Shown in pieces: positions 6,708 to 16,322 of a DNA stretch of 64,000 nucleotides. How positions within the stretch are numbered: the first letter of the stretch is position 1; each line of letters opens with the position of its first letter. The DNA is from a virus, in IMG/VR virus record IMGVR_UViG_3300030104_002782, positions 1-64,000 of that record; one strand, written 5' to 3'. Position numbers and translations under genes: made by a program. Below the pieces are notes generated by a model. That model saw nothing but the letters and a program-made list of their open reading frames with translations. It was not told the origin of the DNA and made no database searches.

Positions 6708-8156
6708 ATGGCGCGAAAACCATTACTAGCCCGCATCTTCGGAACGGGCAATAAAAAGGAAGTTATATTGGATGCTGCGGAGGTAAATACTCTAAATCAT
6801 AGCGTAACACATAGACACCCTCTAGTGTTAGCGGCTGGCATGTCAGACATTGTAGACGAATCTAATAAATTAAGAGACAATAGCAATTACGATAATGATT
6901 TTTATCTCTTTGATGATATGCTAAAGTTAGACCCAGAGTTAAACGGTGCGGTTCGTGCCGTTAGCCTTACGGCTAACAATTATCATATAGATTACACTAG
7001 AGCCAAAAACGCTAGGATTAGAGATGCTATTAAACTACTTACAGAAGAAACTTTGGACTTTGACGATTTTTTAATTAATGGTATGAGAAATATGATGGTC
7101 TACGGAAATGACATAAACAAATATGTTGGTACTTCAAGAGAAGGCATTACTGAATTGCAGTCTCTACCTGTAGCGCAGATAACAATACTAGATTCAAGAG
7201 GTCTAAACGATACTACAGACGAAAATAACCCTGTGATTATAGCAGAAAGATATTTCCTAAGAGAAGGAGAGACTACAGTTGAAGAAATACCAGCAAATGA
7301 GATTCTTCACATAAAGACTGACTATAGGTCTAATTGGTTTACAGATAGTGAAGGAAGAGTTACTTATGGTATATGGGGTTCTTCAAGGTTTACATCACTT
7401 AAACAAGCCATTCGTGCTAAATATAATAGCATGAATAACCGTATATCTCTTGAAGATGCTATGACTAAGCAATACATAACTATTGACAAAAGTGCAATAG
7501 CGCACATACAAGACCCAAATGAACAAAGAGAAAGATTGAAGTTTATTATGGAACAGATTGTTGCCACACTTGAGTCTCTTAGAGGAGACCAAGTACCTAT
7601 ATTCCCAGATTATGTGACTATCCAGCACATAGACCAAAGAACCGCTATACCAGACACAACATCTTTCTTAGACAATGTAAATGCTGATATTGCAGCAGTA
7701 TTACAAGTGCCTAGAACGGCTGCCGGTCAAGAGAAAGGTAGTACCTTTGCTGCATCCTATACTGCTAACCAATGGTCTACTACTGCGATTAAAAGAATGC
7801 TAAGTATTCTAAATCAATCAATAAGGGCTTTGTTTTCAAAGCATCTTGAGTTATTGAAGATAGACCATACAATATCAGACTTGCCTAGGGTTGTCTTTGA
7901 ACCAATTGACGAAGAATCCCCTCTAGACAAGATGCGTAGAGCAAATATGGGCTACAGTGCTGGTATTCTAAATCTAAATCAATCTTTAGACATTGTAGGT
8001 CTCCCAGAATTAGGAGAAGAAGGAGATGTCAGAAAGGATGGTTCTTCTAGCGAACCTATGGGTGAAATGCCTCGTGATGGCGAGAGAGTTAATAATAAAC
8101 CGACAAATGAGGATGAACCTATAGATGAGGCGGAAAATGATGAACCAAGCGAGTGA
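6708..8156 (+). CDS. Portal protein
   Basis: A 482-residue protein that fits the portal family in size, position and composition. It is the first gene of the head module, followed by protease and capsid genes. It is rich in Asp and Asn, with the segments VPRTAAGQEKGSTFAAS and ANQWSTTAIKRM resembling the stem and crown helices of phage portals, then an acidic tail. Portals form the dodecameric ring through which DNA enters the capsid. The frame extends to a TTG at 6678, but ATG 6708 fits the TATA box better. Confidence 0.75.
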   Translation: MARKPLLARIFGTGNKKEVILDAAEVNTLNHSVTHRHPLVLAAGMSDIVDESNKLRDNSNYDNDFYLFDDMLKLDPELNGAVRAVSLTANNYHIDYTRAKNARIRDAIKLLTEETLDFDDFLINGMRNMMVYGNDINKYVGTSREGITELQSLPVAQITILDSRGLNDTTDENNPVIIAERYFLREGETTVEEIPANEILHIKTDYRSNWFTDSEGRVTYGIWGSSRFTSLKQAIRAKYNSMNNRISLEDAMTKQYITIDKSAIAHIQDPNEQRERLKFIMEQIVATLESLRGDQVPIFPDYVTIQHIDQRTAIPDTTSFLDNVNADIAAVLQVPRTAAGQEKGSTFAASYTANQWSTTAIKRMLSILNQSIRALFSKHLELLKIDHTISDLPRVVFEPIDEESPLDKMRRANMGYSAGILNLNQSLDIVGLPELGEEGDVRKDGSSSEPMGEMPRDGERVNNKPTNEDEPIDEAENDEPSE

Positions 8157-8388
8157 TGTTGTAGGTTTTAGGTTAGATGCCGTAGAAGAAGATGTACGGG
8201 ATTTGAAAGCACTTACTGTAAAAATTGTAGAAGCGCAGACTAGAACGGATGCTCGTCTTGCAGGTCTAGAAGGCCAACTTAGAATACAGAACGATGTTCT
8301 AAAACAAGGTTTCAAATTAATGCAGAGAGTCATTATGGCGGGAATAGGTATAATTAGTATAGTTGTAACCGGAACACAAGTGATGTAA
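8137..8388 (+). CDS. Coiled-coil single-pass membrane protein (XhlA/holin-accessory-like)
   Basis: A short protein with an N-terminal heptad-like coiled coil (DAVEEDVRDLKALTVKIVEA) and a C-terminal hydrophobic helix of about 18 residues (VIMAGIGIISIVVTG). This is the layout of XhlA-like proteins that assist holins. It overlaps the portal gene end. An upstream ATG at 8125 exists; 8137/8140 is preferred because GAGGCGG precedes it. Assignment to lysis is inference. Confidence 0.55.
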   Translation: MMNQASDVVGFRLDAVEEDVRDLKALTVKIVEAQTRTDARLAGLEGQLRIQNDVLKQGFKLMQRVIMAGIGIISIVVTGTQVM

Positions 8389-8390
8389 TT

Positions 8391-8846
8391 ATGATGTTCA
8401 TAATGATACATAGTCACGAAGATTTAGAGTATTATTGGGGTTCTAAATTACTAAGGGCTAGCGAAAAAGGCTACCCAGCCATATATGATGAAGGTCTGTA
8501 TTGGGTAATGTTCAAAGACCAACTGCCTGTAGCATATACTACATCTATTGATTGTGAAGATTTTGTTTTTGTTGGAAATACCTATGTGCGAGAAGAATAT
8601 CGCAAACAAGGTCTACATTCGCAATTATTAGAATATAGAAATGAAAAATTAGGAAATATCACTAAACTAACAATAGTTAATCCTATAGAAAACTCTAAGA
8701 TGGAACATTTAGTAAAGGTTATTAAACGATTAGGGTATAAAAAGGTTCAAAAGTTATCCGATGTATCAGATTTATTGTCGGACACTAGTTTCTATGGAAT
8801 TGACACTGAGAAACAAGAAGTTTGGAGGTTAGATTATGAAGAATAA
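8391..8846 (+). CDS. GNAT-family acetyltransferase-like protein
   Basis: A 151-residue protein with the GNAT acetyl-CoA-binding signature: a strand FVGNTYV followed by REEYRKQGLHSQLLEYR, matching the R/Q-x-x-G-x-G/A loop with His in the third position. The length is typical for a single GNAT domain. The substrate is unknown. It sits between two membrane-protein genes in the head module and overlaps the next gene by 11 bp, so it is co-translated with likely lysis genes. Confidence 0.65.
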   Translation: MMFIMIHSHEDLEYYWGSKLLRASEKGYPAIYDEGLYWVMFKDQLPVAYTTSIDCEDFVFVGNTYVREEYRKQGLHSQLLEYRNEKLGNITKLTIVNPIENSKMEHLVKVIKRLGYKKVQKLSDVSDLLSDTSFYGIDTEKQEVWRLDYEE

Positions 8847-9276
8847 ACAAAAACAATCCTTTAATGACCGTATGGTTAAACGCACAGTATTACCTACTAT
8901 TTATCTATGGTTGCTTGCCGCAGGTTCAGTAGTGGCTATGGGTATATGGAAACCAGATGTAGTTTTGATAAATCTAGATGGTTTCATAGCATTGTTGGCA
9001 ATTATTAGCGGTGTTGCTGTACCTGCACTTGGTACAGTGCTTCGTATGTGGGAATCAGAGCAGACTCAAGAAGTTGATAACATCCCTACTGAATTAAAGC
9101 ATGAGCGTGACCGTGATGCCGCTACAAAAGAACATATCATAGAGTTAGAAAAGATTGCACAGAAACATGAACATCTTCTTGCACAGATGGCTCAAGAGCA
9201 TAGTCAAGAGATGGATAAAATTAGGGCAGATTTGAAATTAACTACTTTAGAGCCTATAAAGAAAAAGAAGGCGTGA
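8836..9276 (+). CDS. Two-helix membrane protein with coiled-coil tail, holin candidate
   Basis: Residues about 18-36 (IYLWLLAAGSVVAMGI) and 46-68 (DGFIALLAIISGVAVPALG) form two membrane helices. They are followed by a charged coiled coil of roughly 70 residues ending in a Lys cluster. The topology and the neighbouring XhlA-like gene suggest a holin or membrane anchor. No endolysin was recognised nearby, so the lysis role stays tentative. Confidence 0.5.
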   Translation: MKNKQKQSFNDRMVKRTVLPTIYLWLLAAGSVVAMGIWKPDVVLINLDGFIALLAIISGVAVPALGTVLRMWESEQTQEVDNIPTELKHERDRDAATKEHIIELEKIAQKHEHLLAQMAQEHSQEMDKIRADLKLTTLEPIKKKKA

Positions 9277-9281
9277 TATAG

Positions 9282-11672
9282 ATGCCTTCTGAAACAGTAG
9301 AGGCTCTACAGTACGGTAAGCCAAAGAAAAACGACCCACGCAAGACTCCCGCCCCTCCAAAAGATAGGAAAAAGGGTTCTAAGAAAAATAAACCGGGTTC
9401 TGCTAAGAAACCAAACTCGTCAATTAAGATGAGTAAAGAAACAGAGTCTAGAATCCGTAATCTTATGGAGGAACATAATAAAAAGGTAGCAAAAAAGGGT
9501 AAAGGCTCAAAAGCAACTATGGGGAGACTAAAGTCTGTCTTTCGTAGGGGTGCTGGTGCTTTTAGCCGTAGTCATGCACCAAACATGTCAAGAACCGGCT
9601 GGGGAGTCGCTAGAGTCAAAGCATTCCTTTACTTATTGCGAAATGGTAGACCAAGTAACCCTAACTACAAGCAAGACAACGATTTGTTACCAAAATCTCA
9701 TCCAAGAGCAAGCGAAGAAACCGAAGATTATGAAGATTGGGATAATGAAGTCTTTAGTGCTGCTGAATATCAAGGTCGCAAAGTAACTCTCAATAAACCA
9801 TTCCGCACTCCGGGCAAATCTAAGAAGTTTGCAGTATATACTAGAAATGAAAAAGGTACTGTTGTAATTGTACGCTTTGGCGACCCTAATATGGAAATTA
9901 AGCGTGACGACCCTAAGAGACGCAAAGCATTCCGTGACAGGCATAACTGCGCTAGTCCCGGCCCGAAATGGAAAGCCCGATATTGGTCTTGTTATCAATG
10001 GCGAAGTGGTTCAAAAGTTAAAGGTAGTCAAGACTTTAATAAGACATCTGGCTGCTTAGAGTCAGACATGGGCTGCGGCTGTGGGTGTAAAGATACAAGC
10101 GTACAGGCCAAAATGGAGGACTATTTGTTTAGTAGTCCGGATGGCGCAAGAAAGAAATCGCAAGAAATAGGCTTTGATGGAGAAATACACGAGTCTACTT
10201 TAGCAGATGGTACTAAGATATATTCCCCAGCAAAAACTGAAAGAGAGTTTATTGAATGGTATCGCAAAAACGACTCAGATGCAGAAAATGAATTATCTGC
10301 GGCAGAACCTACTCCTAAAGATAATGAGACTCACGACCAATATATGTCCCGTTGTCAAGAGATGGGTTATTCTGAAGAAGAGTGTATGGCTGCACATAAA
10401 GGTCACACTTTTATGGATGAAGAGAAAGTAGAAGGATATGGCGGAGGCGGAGGCGGAGGCTATAGTAAACCAGATAATTCTTGTAAAGACGGCTATGAAA
10501 AAAGAAATGGTATGTGTGTAAAGGTAGCATTTAACTTAGATGTAGATGTCACAGTAGATGAGACTGTAATAGAAGCAAGCACAGGTAGGCAGATTGTAAG
10601 AATTACAGGAATAGCATTCCATGATGGTATAAACAAAAATGGATGGCAACTTACTCGTAAAGGTGCAGAATTAGCAATATCGCAAATGTTCGGTGCAGAT
10701 TTAACATTAAACCACCCTCCCGCAGAGAATGGTAGATTTACTCGCAATATGGATGGTGGGGTAAAAGACGCTATAGTAGGTATAGTCACTGAGGCTTTTA
10801 TCGTAGACACTGAACAAGGCTGGGATGTGGGCTTCAAAGCAGAAGTCCACAGGCCAGAATTGTTTGAGGCTCTAGAGTCTGGTATGTGGCTACGCCCAGA
10901 TTACGGAGTATCTATTGGCGGAACAGGAATACCGGATTCGGTTACAGAACACAAAGATGGTAAAATAGTAATGACATTTGAAAGTGACTTTAGATTAGAC
11001 CATCTTGCGATAGTTCATAGACCCGCTTATCCTCGTGCAAATATAAAAACTGTTGAAAAACTAGAATTAACTGCCGAAGAAGAAGTAAGTATTATAAGTC
11101 AAACCGATAGTGGAGTAAATACCGAAAAGGTGAATATAATGACTGACGAAGAAATTATTAACATCGAAGCATCCGAAGAAGATGTTGTCGAGACCGTAGC
11201 AGAAGAGGTTATTACCCCAGATTATTCAGCAGAGATTGAAGCATTAAAGGCTTCACTTGCAGAAAAAGAATCAGAAGTTGCCGCTTTCAAAGCAGCAGAA
11301 GAATTAAAGGTAGAAGAAATGCGCCTTTCTCTTGTAGCAAAAGCAACATCCCTTGGAATGTCCGGACATGATGAATTAAACTCTGAAACCCTAGAATCAC
11401 TTATTGCCTCTTGGGAGGCAAGCAAGCCTGTCGTAGAAGATGAGGTAGTTGAGATGAAACCTATCAAAGCATCAACAGATGTAGAAGTAGTTAGCACTCC
11501 TAGCGAAGATTCCGACATGGTAGTAGCAAACTACTTGAATGGTAGAAAACTAAAAACCCCCGAAAGCACTTACGAAAAGGCTTTCAATGTGTGGGCTTCC
11601 GCATGGAATAAGACACAAACCGACTCCAAAGCACCAACATATGCAGAGGCAAAGGAGAAAATGATGCTCTAA
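9282..11672 (+). CDS. Prohead maturation protease fused to scaffold and an N-terminal basic domain
   Basis: A 796-residue multidomain protein directly upstream of the capsid genes. The N-terminal ~150 residues are very basic. Residues ~185-250 hold a domain with FGDPNMEIKRDDPKRRKAFR and RHNCASPGPKWKARYWSC, a segment known from viral capsid-module proteins. A CGCGCKD cluster and a seven-Gly linker follow. Residues ~420-590 look like a prohead serine protease, with likely catalytic His in TLNHPPA, Ser in YGVSIGG and a closing AIVHRPAYPRANI. The last ~200 residues are an acidic coiled coil, as in scaffolds. Fusion of protease and scaffold is common; the N-terminal part is unusual. Confidence 0.75.
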   Translation: MPSETVEALQYGKPKKNDPRKTPAPPKDRKKGSKKNKPGSAKKPNSSIKMSKETESRIRNLMEEHNKKVAKKGKGSKATMGRLKSVFRRGAGAFSRSHAPNMSRTGWGVARVKAFLYLLRNGRPSNPNYKQDNDLLPKSHPRASEETEDYEDWDNEVFSAAEYQGRKVTLNKPFRTPGKSKKFAVYTRNEKGTVVIVRFGDPNMEIKRDDPKRRKAFRDRHNCASPGPKWKARYWSCYQWRSGSKVKGSQDFNKTSGCLESDMGCGCGCKDTSVQAKMEDYLFSSPDGARKKSQEIGFDGEIHESTLADGTKIYSPAKTEREFIEWYRKNDSDAENELSAAEPTPKDNETHDQYMSRCQEMGYSEEECMAAHKGHTFMDEEKVEGYGGGGGGGYSKPDNSCKDGYEKRNGMCVKVAFNLDVDVTVDETVIEASTGRQIVRITGIAFHDGINKNGWQLTRKGAELAISQMFGADLTLNHPPAENGRFTRNMDGGVKDAIVGIVTEAFIVDTEQGWDVGFKAEVHRPELFEALESGMWLRPDYGVSIGGTGIPDSVTEHKDGKIVMTFESDFRLDHLAIVHRPAYPRANIKTVEKLELTAEEEVSIISQTDSGVNTEKVNIMTDEEIINIEASEEDVVETVAEEVITPDYSAEIEALKASLAEKESEVAAFKAAEELKVEEMRLSLVAKATSLGMSGHDELNSETLESLIASWEASKPVVEDEVVEMKPIKASTDVEVVSTPSEDSDMVVANYLNGRKLKTPESTYEKAFNVWASAWNKTQTDSKAPTYAEAKEKMML

Positions 11673-11676
11673 GCAT

Positions 11677-11689
11677 TTTAATAAATAAA
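11677..11689 (+). promoter_or_regulatory. Promoter of the decoration and capsid genes
   Basis: TTTAATAAATAAA is centred 26 bp before the ATG at 11707. An AGGA lies nine bases before the same ATG, so both leaderless and leadered translation are conceivable. A strong separate promoter would suit abundant capsid proteins. Confidence 0.5.
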
Positions 11690-11706
11690 AAATAGGAATT
11701 GATAAA

Positions 11707-12120
11707 ATGAGTACAACAACCCCAGCAAATTGTAAAGATATACAAAACACATTCGCTTCAAGCGGATTGCTTGTAAAGTATGACGCAAGCGGCATTATGG
11801 TGACTGCAAGCGTGACAGACAAACCAATTGGTGTGACTGCTGATGAGTCTAGCCGTGATGTAAACGGATTAGAAGCAGCCGGTACAGGACATGTCGCTAT
11901 TCTCCCTTTGACCGGAGTCCAATACATTAAGTGTGTTGGTGGCGGTGCTTTGAAAACAGGCGAGCGTCTATACACTTCTCAAACTGCACAGGCTGACGGC
12001 CACTGTCACACTGATGCTTCAAACTCTTCTACCTTTATTGGATTTTACTTCGGTGAAGATGGAATTACCCCTGCGGCTGGCGATTTAATTGCAGTCGCTT
12101 GTGCGGGAGGCGTTGAGTGA
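11707..12120 (+). CDS. Head decoration protein (DUF2190-like)
   Basis: A 137-residue beta-rich, Gly/Ala/Thr-rich protein immediately before the major capsid gene. Phrases such as KPIGVTADESS, GGALKTGERLYTS and FYFGEDGITPAAGDLIAV resemble DUF2190/lambda-D-type proteins that cap the trimer axes and stabilise the capsid. No transmembrane or catalytic motif is seen. Function follows from position and composition. Confidence 0.65.
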   Translation: MSTTTPANCKDIQNTFASSGLLVKYDASGIMVTASVTDKPIGVTADESSRDVNGLEAAGTGHVAILPLTGVQYIKCVGGGALKTGERLYTSQTAQADGHCHTDASNSSTFIGFYFGEDGITPAAGDLIAVACAGGVE

Positions 12121-12160
12121 TTTTATCACTTAATATAATTAATATATGGAGATGAAAAAA

Positions 12161-13060
12161 ATGGCTAACGAAACACTAGAACAAATCTTAACAGTCGAAG
12201 CAGCAACAGGCCCATTCGGACAGGCTGATGCAGTCCTTGAGCAGACCCTTCGTGACTTTATTCAACTACAATCCACACTAATTAGTGTTGGAACAAAGGT
12301 TGTTGGAGTACGCAGAGTCGGATGGCTTGAGTTTACTTGGTACACAGGACAAGACGGCACATTCGCATACCCACTAGCAGATAACGCGGTTACTGACCCA
12401 ACCAAGATTGGAACCAGCAACTACTCTGTTCACCTAAGAAAGGGACAAGGCCGATGTGTTTTCCTTGACTCCACACTACTTCGTGGCGAATCTTGGGAAA
12501 ACATTGACCGTCAGCAACTTGCTATTATCCGCAACATGGCTGATGTCATAGACGACCTTATCCTTGATGCTCTAATCGCTGGTGCAGACCAGACCGTAGC
12601 AGTATCGGGTGGTTCAGAATGGGACACCGCTTCCGCAGATGCAGAAGCAAACATCTTGGCTGCTATGGATAAGATTTTTGAGAACGGCAGAGTCTCCGGT
12701 AACGAACCATTGGCTCTTATCGTACCTGCAAAGCACCGAAATGTTTTGCTTAACACTACTCTTTACGGAAATGTTGTTGAGTCCCTTGCTGAACACCTAG
12801 GTCGTATCGGAAACTTGACAATCTACTATACTCGTAACGCTGGATTTGCTGACACCGCAGTCCTTATGGTTCCGGGTGCAGAGACAGGAGAGTTCTTCCA
12901 ATACAACGGTGACGGATTCCAAGAGACTGAATTGACTCGTATTCCGGGCGTTGGTTACGATTGGATGCTAACAGGCTACATGGGCTGTGTCATTCACGAA
13001 GATGGTGGAACCGCAGGTAAAAACAGTCGAATCTGCACAATAACAAACATCTCCGCTTGA
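12161..13060 (+). CDS. HK97-type major capsid protein
   Basis: A 299-residue protein between decoration and connector genes. It has features of HK97-fold capsid proteins: an N-terminal helix, an E-loop-like segment around residues 65-110, a spine-helix region (ENIDRQQLAIIRNMADVID), the P-domain phrase ANILAAMDKIFEN with LALIVPAKHRNVLLN, and a beta-rich A-domain end. GGAGATG lies about nine bases before ATG 12161, which is preferred over ATG 12146. Codon use here is noticeably more C-rich at third positions than in neighbours, as expected for high expression. Confidence 0.8.
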   Translation: MANETLEQILTVEAATGPFGQADAVLEQTLRDFIQLQSTLISVGTKVVGVRRVGWLEFTWYTGQDGTFAYPLADNAVTDPTKIGTSNYSVHLRKGQGRCVFLDSTLLRGESWENIDRQQLAIIRNMADVIDDLILDALIAGADQTVAVSGGSEWDTASADAEANILAAMDKIFENGRVSGNEPLALIVPAKHRNVLLNTTLYGNVVESLAEHLGRIGNLTIYYTRNAGFADTAVLMVPGAETGEFFQYNGDGFQETELTRIPGVGYDWMLTGYMGCVIHEDGGTAGKNSRICTITNISA

Positions 13061-13072
13061 AGGTGATGTTAA

Positions 13073-13315
13073 TTGTCAGATAGAGCAGAGTTTATGAAGC
13101 GGTATGCCGCAGATATACTAGGCAGAGACTTAACTGATGATGAGGCGGATTTGGTTTCGCAAGAAACCAACCGTCGCATCGTCAGAGACTTATGTGGTAC
13201 TTTTAAGGTTTCAAAACCTAAGAAGTCAAAAGCAAAACCTAAGATTAGTGTAGATAAAGAATTGGAGAGTGTAATAAATGAAATCGAAAGCAGCAGTAGC
13301 AAAGGCTCTGAATGA
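13073..13315 (+). CDS. Small Lys/Ser-rich head-module protein
   Basis: An 80-residue protein starting at TTG (13073), with an alternative ATG at 13094. The N-terminal half is helical (YAADILGRDLTDDEADLVSQ) and the rest is rich in Lys, Pro and Ser. It overlaps the next gene by 38 bp. No family recognised; the position suggests a head or connector accessory. Confidence 0.5.
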   Translation: MSDRAEFMKRYAADILGRDLTDDEADLVSQETNRRIVRDLCGTFKVSKPKKSKAKPKISVDKELESVINEIESSSSKGSE

Positions 13316-13715
13316 TGCTGGAATCCCTCTTCCTAAAGAGGATTCTTACGATGCCATGATGCACCGTCTAAATACTTGGTCTGCCGGACATGGGTATTTG
13401 TTTCGCAGAATGAAGTCAAGATTTTATGCACAACAGAAATTACCTGCTGAGATTCCTCTAGGTACAGTCATTTGGGTTCCAAATAGTAAGTTTGCTAGAG
13501 ATTTAATTAGGACAGGTGCTATGTTCCCTATGGGTCGTGCGCCTTATGACGACAAGTATACTATGATTGATGTCCCTAAGACAGAAGATTATGTAGAGCC
13601 TGTGGTAGAAAAACCTAAGCCTAAACCTAAAGCAAAGCCTAAAAAGACAAGTAAACCTAAGAAGAATAGTAAGAAGGTGAAGTCAGATGGCGGTAACGAC
13701 AAGTCAGATTCGTGA
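13278..13715 (+). CDS. Head-module protein with Lys-Pro repeat tail
   Basis: A 145-residue protein. The first ~110 residues form a small domain of unknown type. The last 35 are a low-complexity tail of KPKPKPKAKPKK-type repeats, likely disordered and able to bind nucleic acid. It overlaps its neighbours on both sides, so it belongs to the same operon. Function unknown. Confidence 0.55.
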   Translation: MKSKAAVAKALNDAGIPLPKEDSYDAMMHRLNTWSAGHGYLFRRMKSRFYAQQKLPAEIPLGTVIWVPNSKFARDLIRTGAMFPMGRAPYDDKYTMIDVPKTEDYVEPVVEKPKPKPKAKPKKTSKPKKNSKKVKSDGGNDKSDS

Positions 13716-14076
13716 TTTGCTAAACAGACCGAGAGGACTGAATGACGGCACTGTTACTGAATATATTACTATTCGTACTGCACAGATAAATAAACAAGTA
13801 AGGGCTTCTGGTCTTTATGGTATTTCTTCAGATAGTGCTATTACAGATACTCTAAAAGAATCTGCTATCAAAATGATGGTATGTGTAGATTGTTTGCGAG
13901 TTATGATTGATACAATTCCTTCGTATGTCCCAGAGAATGAGCAGAGACAGCAAGACATACGATTAACAGCACAATTAAGGTCTTTTGAAAGACAGGCGCA
14001 AAGCCTATTAGACCAAGTAAGCGAAGCGGCTGGCTCTGCATTCTTTGTTGATTCTACATCAACAGGACAGAGTTAG
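13687..14076 (+). CDS. Putative head-tail connector
   Basis: A 129-residue mainly helical protein downstream of the capsid gene, the usual place for gp6-type connectors. It has an N-terminal SQIRDLLNRPRGLNDGTVTE and long helices after it. The size fits. Identification is from position and helical pattern, not a diagnostic motif. Confidence 0.45.
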   Translation: MAVTTSQIRDLLNRPRGLNDGTVTEYITIRTAQINKQVRASGLYGISSDSAITDTLKESAIKMMVCVDCLRVMIDTIPSYVPENEQRQQDIRLTAQLRSFERQAQSLLDQVSEAAGSAFFVDSTSTGQS

Positions 14077-14085
14077 GTGTAATAT

Positions 14086-16134
14086 ATGACAGATTATACA
14101 TGGGTAGGCGGAACATCAGCAGATGCTTCTACTGCTGCTAATTGGAATCCTTCATCCGGAATCCCTAATACATCTTCTGATACCGCTATATTCGCAAATG
14201 CAGCCGCTTGTACTTGGACTATCGCAACAGTAGGTAATATACTAATAAAAGAGACCTATACAGGAATACTAACTATTAATAATGCAGTTGCCATAACAGG
14301 ACTTGTAATTGATGCTGCCGGTAAAATAGATGCTGCTGCTGGCAGAATCCTAACATTTAGCGGCACTCCTCCTTATAATAGTGGAAAAACTCATATTGTT
14401 CACGGTTATTCAACAGATGATTCCCCCTTTAGAACAGAAACCGCAAGAGGACATATTACTTACAAAATGAATGGTAGTAGTGCTATTACTTACGATTCCG
14501 GTATATACCCTCACATACTACTTACTAACGGTAGTCATACGCCAGACTATGCTATGGTATCTGGTACTAGAACCAATCAAATAAAGTTTCATTCTCTTAC
14601 TGTAAATAGTGGTGCTACTTTTGCACCCGCTTCTGCTACCCCTAGTGCTAATGACCGTTTGCGAAAATGGATTTCTGAAACTGCCGTAGCAAGTCAATTT
14701 GCGATAAGTAGCGGGGTTGCTAGTTTTAATGGCGGTTACGCAGAGTGGACTTTTCAAGCAATAAGTTCTGGGTTTCCTATTCCTACATCCGGAGTTGCTA
14801 CATACAATCAATGTAAGTTTACATTTGATAAAATGGTAATAGATGCTAGCGTAGCAGGGGTAGGTAAATGGGCGCAAATTATTGCCCCTTCAAGATTAAT
14901 ACTAACAGATTTTACAGTAAATGTAGGTGCGTCTGTTAAAGGCAGTAGTAGTTCTACAGGTTGTGCTATTCTCTTAGTAAATAAACCTAAAATACATGGA
15001 ACATGGTCTTTCCTCCCTGTTGCTGATGGTTACTATGTATATCCTAAGACAGGAGAAACTTTAGGTTATCCTAGTGGGGGAACAGGTCTTAATTCTTTAG
15101 GTTCTGCTAATCAAGTCCTTGCTACAAATGCGGGTGCTACTGCTATGGAGTGGCAGACTGTATCGGCTGGGTCTGGCGACATAACAGGAGTAACAATAAC
15201 TACTGATAGTGGCGGTGGTTCAAAAGCCGAAGATACAGGAGGGTCAGCAGACTTTTCTATATTGGGCGCAACAGGCGTAGGTGTAACAAACAGTGGTACT
15301 ACAATTACAGCCGTTGCTATTCCCGCAGAAATAGACCACGACTCACTACAAAACTTCGTAGCGGCAGAACATGTTGATTGGGCTGGTGCAAGCGCAGGTA
15401 CAATACACGCAAGTAACTATACTAATACTGTACCAGATGCTACAAATGTAGCGGCTGCTGGCGCACTAATGGATAGCGAAGTAACAAACTTAGCAGATGT
15501 CAAAGCCTTTAACCCTGCGGCATATGCTACTGCGGCTCAAGGTGCAAAGGCTGATACAGCATTACAACCGGGTACAGCAGTAGCACCGGGCGACCCTGTT
15601 AGTTTATTGGCTAATGATGCCGGTTACTTGGATGCGGCTACAACACCTACTGCTAATTTTTGTCAGTGGAATGATATAAGCGCAGACATTACTGCATCGG
15701 GTGTTGGGTCTAATACACTTGTCAATAATTGGAGTTATACCACAGGCAATACTGATATTAGAGATGCCATGTCAAGTGGTGTATGGACTTGTACTGCCGC
15801 TTTAGCCGGAACATATTTGATTATCTCTAAAATACAATTCAAAACCGGAACACTATCAGAATCCGCAGGTGTAAATTACAAATTACAGAATCTTAATTAC
15901 AAAAATGCAGGTGGTGGAACGCCAAGTAGCGGAACACTAAGTAACTTCGCAAGACACATGAATGCTGATTTTTACATTGGATATATTCTTGAAACACAAT
16001 TTATACTAACAATAGCAGATACAGATACATTCGGTGTATATGCTAAGATTGCCACATCAAGCGGTAGTGGTAATTTCAAAATAGCAAGCGGGTCAAACGC
16101 CATGACTTCTTTGACAATGATTAAAATAGCGTGA
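14086..16134 (+). CDS. Fibre-like virion protein with C1q-like end
   Basis: A 682-residue beta-rich protein. Residues 1-90 start TWVGGTSADASTAANWNP, a beta-solenoid-like opening. The middle holds the tail-fibre motif YPSGGTGLNSLGSANQVL followed by MEWQTVSAGSGDITGV, seen in many phage fibres. The last ~150 residues look like a C1q/TNF-type jelly roll. It probably displays a receptor-binding or host-attachment surface. Placement among connector genes rather than at the tail end suggests a capsid- or neck-attached fibre. Confidence 0.6.
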   Translation: MTDYTWVGGTSADASTAANWNPSSGIPNTSSDTAIFANAAACTWTIATVGNILIKETYTGILTINNAVAITGLVIDAAGKIDAAAGRILTFSGTPPYNSGKTHIVHGYSTDDSPFRTETARGHITYKMNGSSAITYDSGIYPHILLTNGSHTPDYAMVSGTRTNQIKFHSLTVNSGATFAPASATPSANDRLRKWISETAVASQFAISSGVASFNGGYAEWTFQAISSGFPIPTSGVATYNQCKFTFDKMVIDASVAGVGKWAQIIAPSRLILTDFTVNVGASVKGSSSSTGCAILLVNKPKIHGTWSFLPVADGYYVYPKTGETLGYPSGGTGLNSLGSANQVLATNAGATAMEWQTVSAGSGDITGVTITTDSGGGSKAEDTGGSADFSILGATGVGVTNSGTTITAVAIPAEIDHDSLQNFVAAEHVDWAGASAGTIHASNYTNTVPDATNVAAAGALMDSEVTNLADVKAFNPAAYATAAQGAKADTALQPGTAVAPGDPVSLLANDAGYLDAATTPTANFCQWNDISADITASGVGSNTLVNNWSYTTGNTDIRDAMSSGVWTCTAALAGTYLIISKIQFKTGTLSESAGVNYKLQNLNYKNAGGGTPSSGTLSNFARHMNADFYIGYILETQFILTIADTDTFGVYAKIATSSGSGNFKIASGSNAMTSLTMIKIA

Positions 16135-16138
16135 TAAT

Positions 16139-16321
16139 ATGTGTAGTGATTGTAGTAATTTAGGAGATGTAATGTTCACACATTACGATGCAGAATTAAG
16201 AGCCGATACCCCCCTTCTATTTGATGATGGCGGGGTATTTACAGTTAGGCTTGATAATTGGCCGACAGACATTAGTACGGCCCCAACAATGGAACATTTG
16301 AATAGTTTGATAGGTGGTTAA
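16139..16321 (+). CDS. 60-residue protein with CxxC start
   Basis: Opens MCSDCSNLGD and continues with an acidic, beta-like segment. It follows the fibre gene by 4 bp. No family recognised; the motif resembles fibre-associated small proteins, but that is weak. Confidence 0.45.
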   Translation: MCSDCSNLGDVMFTHYDAELRADTPLLFDDGGVFTVRLDNWPTDISTAPTMEHLNSLIGG

Positions 16322-16322
16322 A

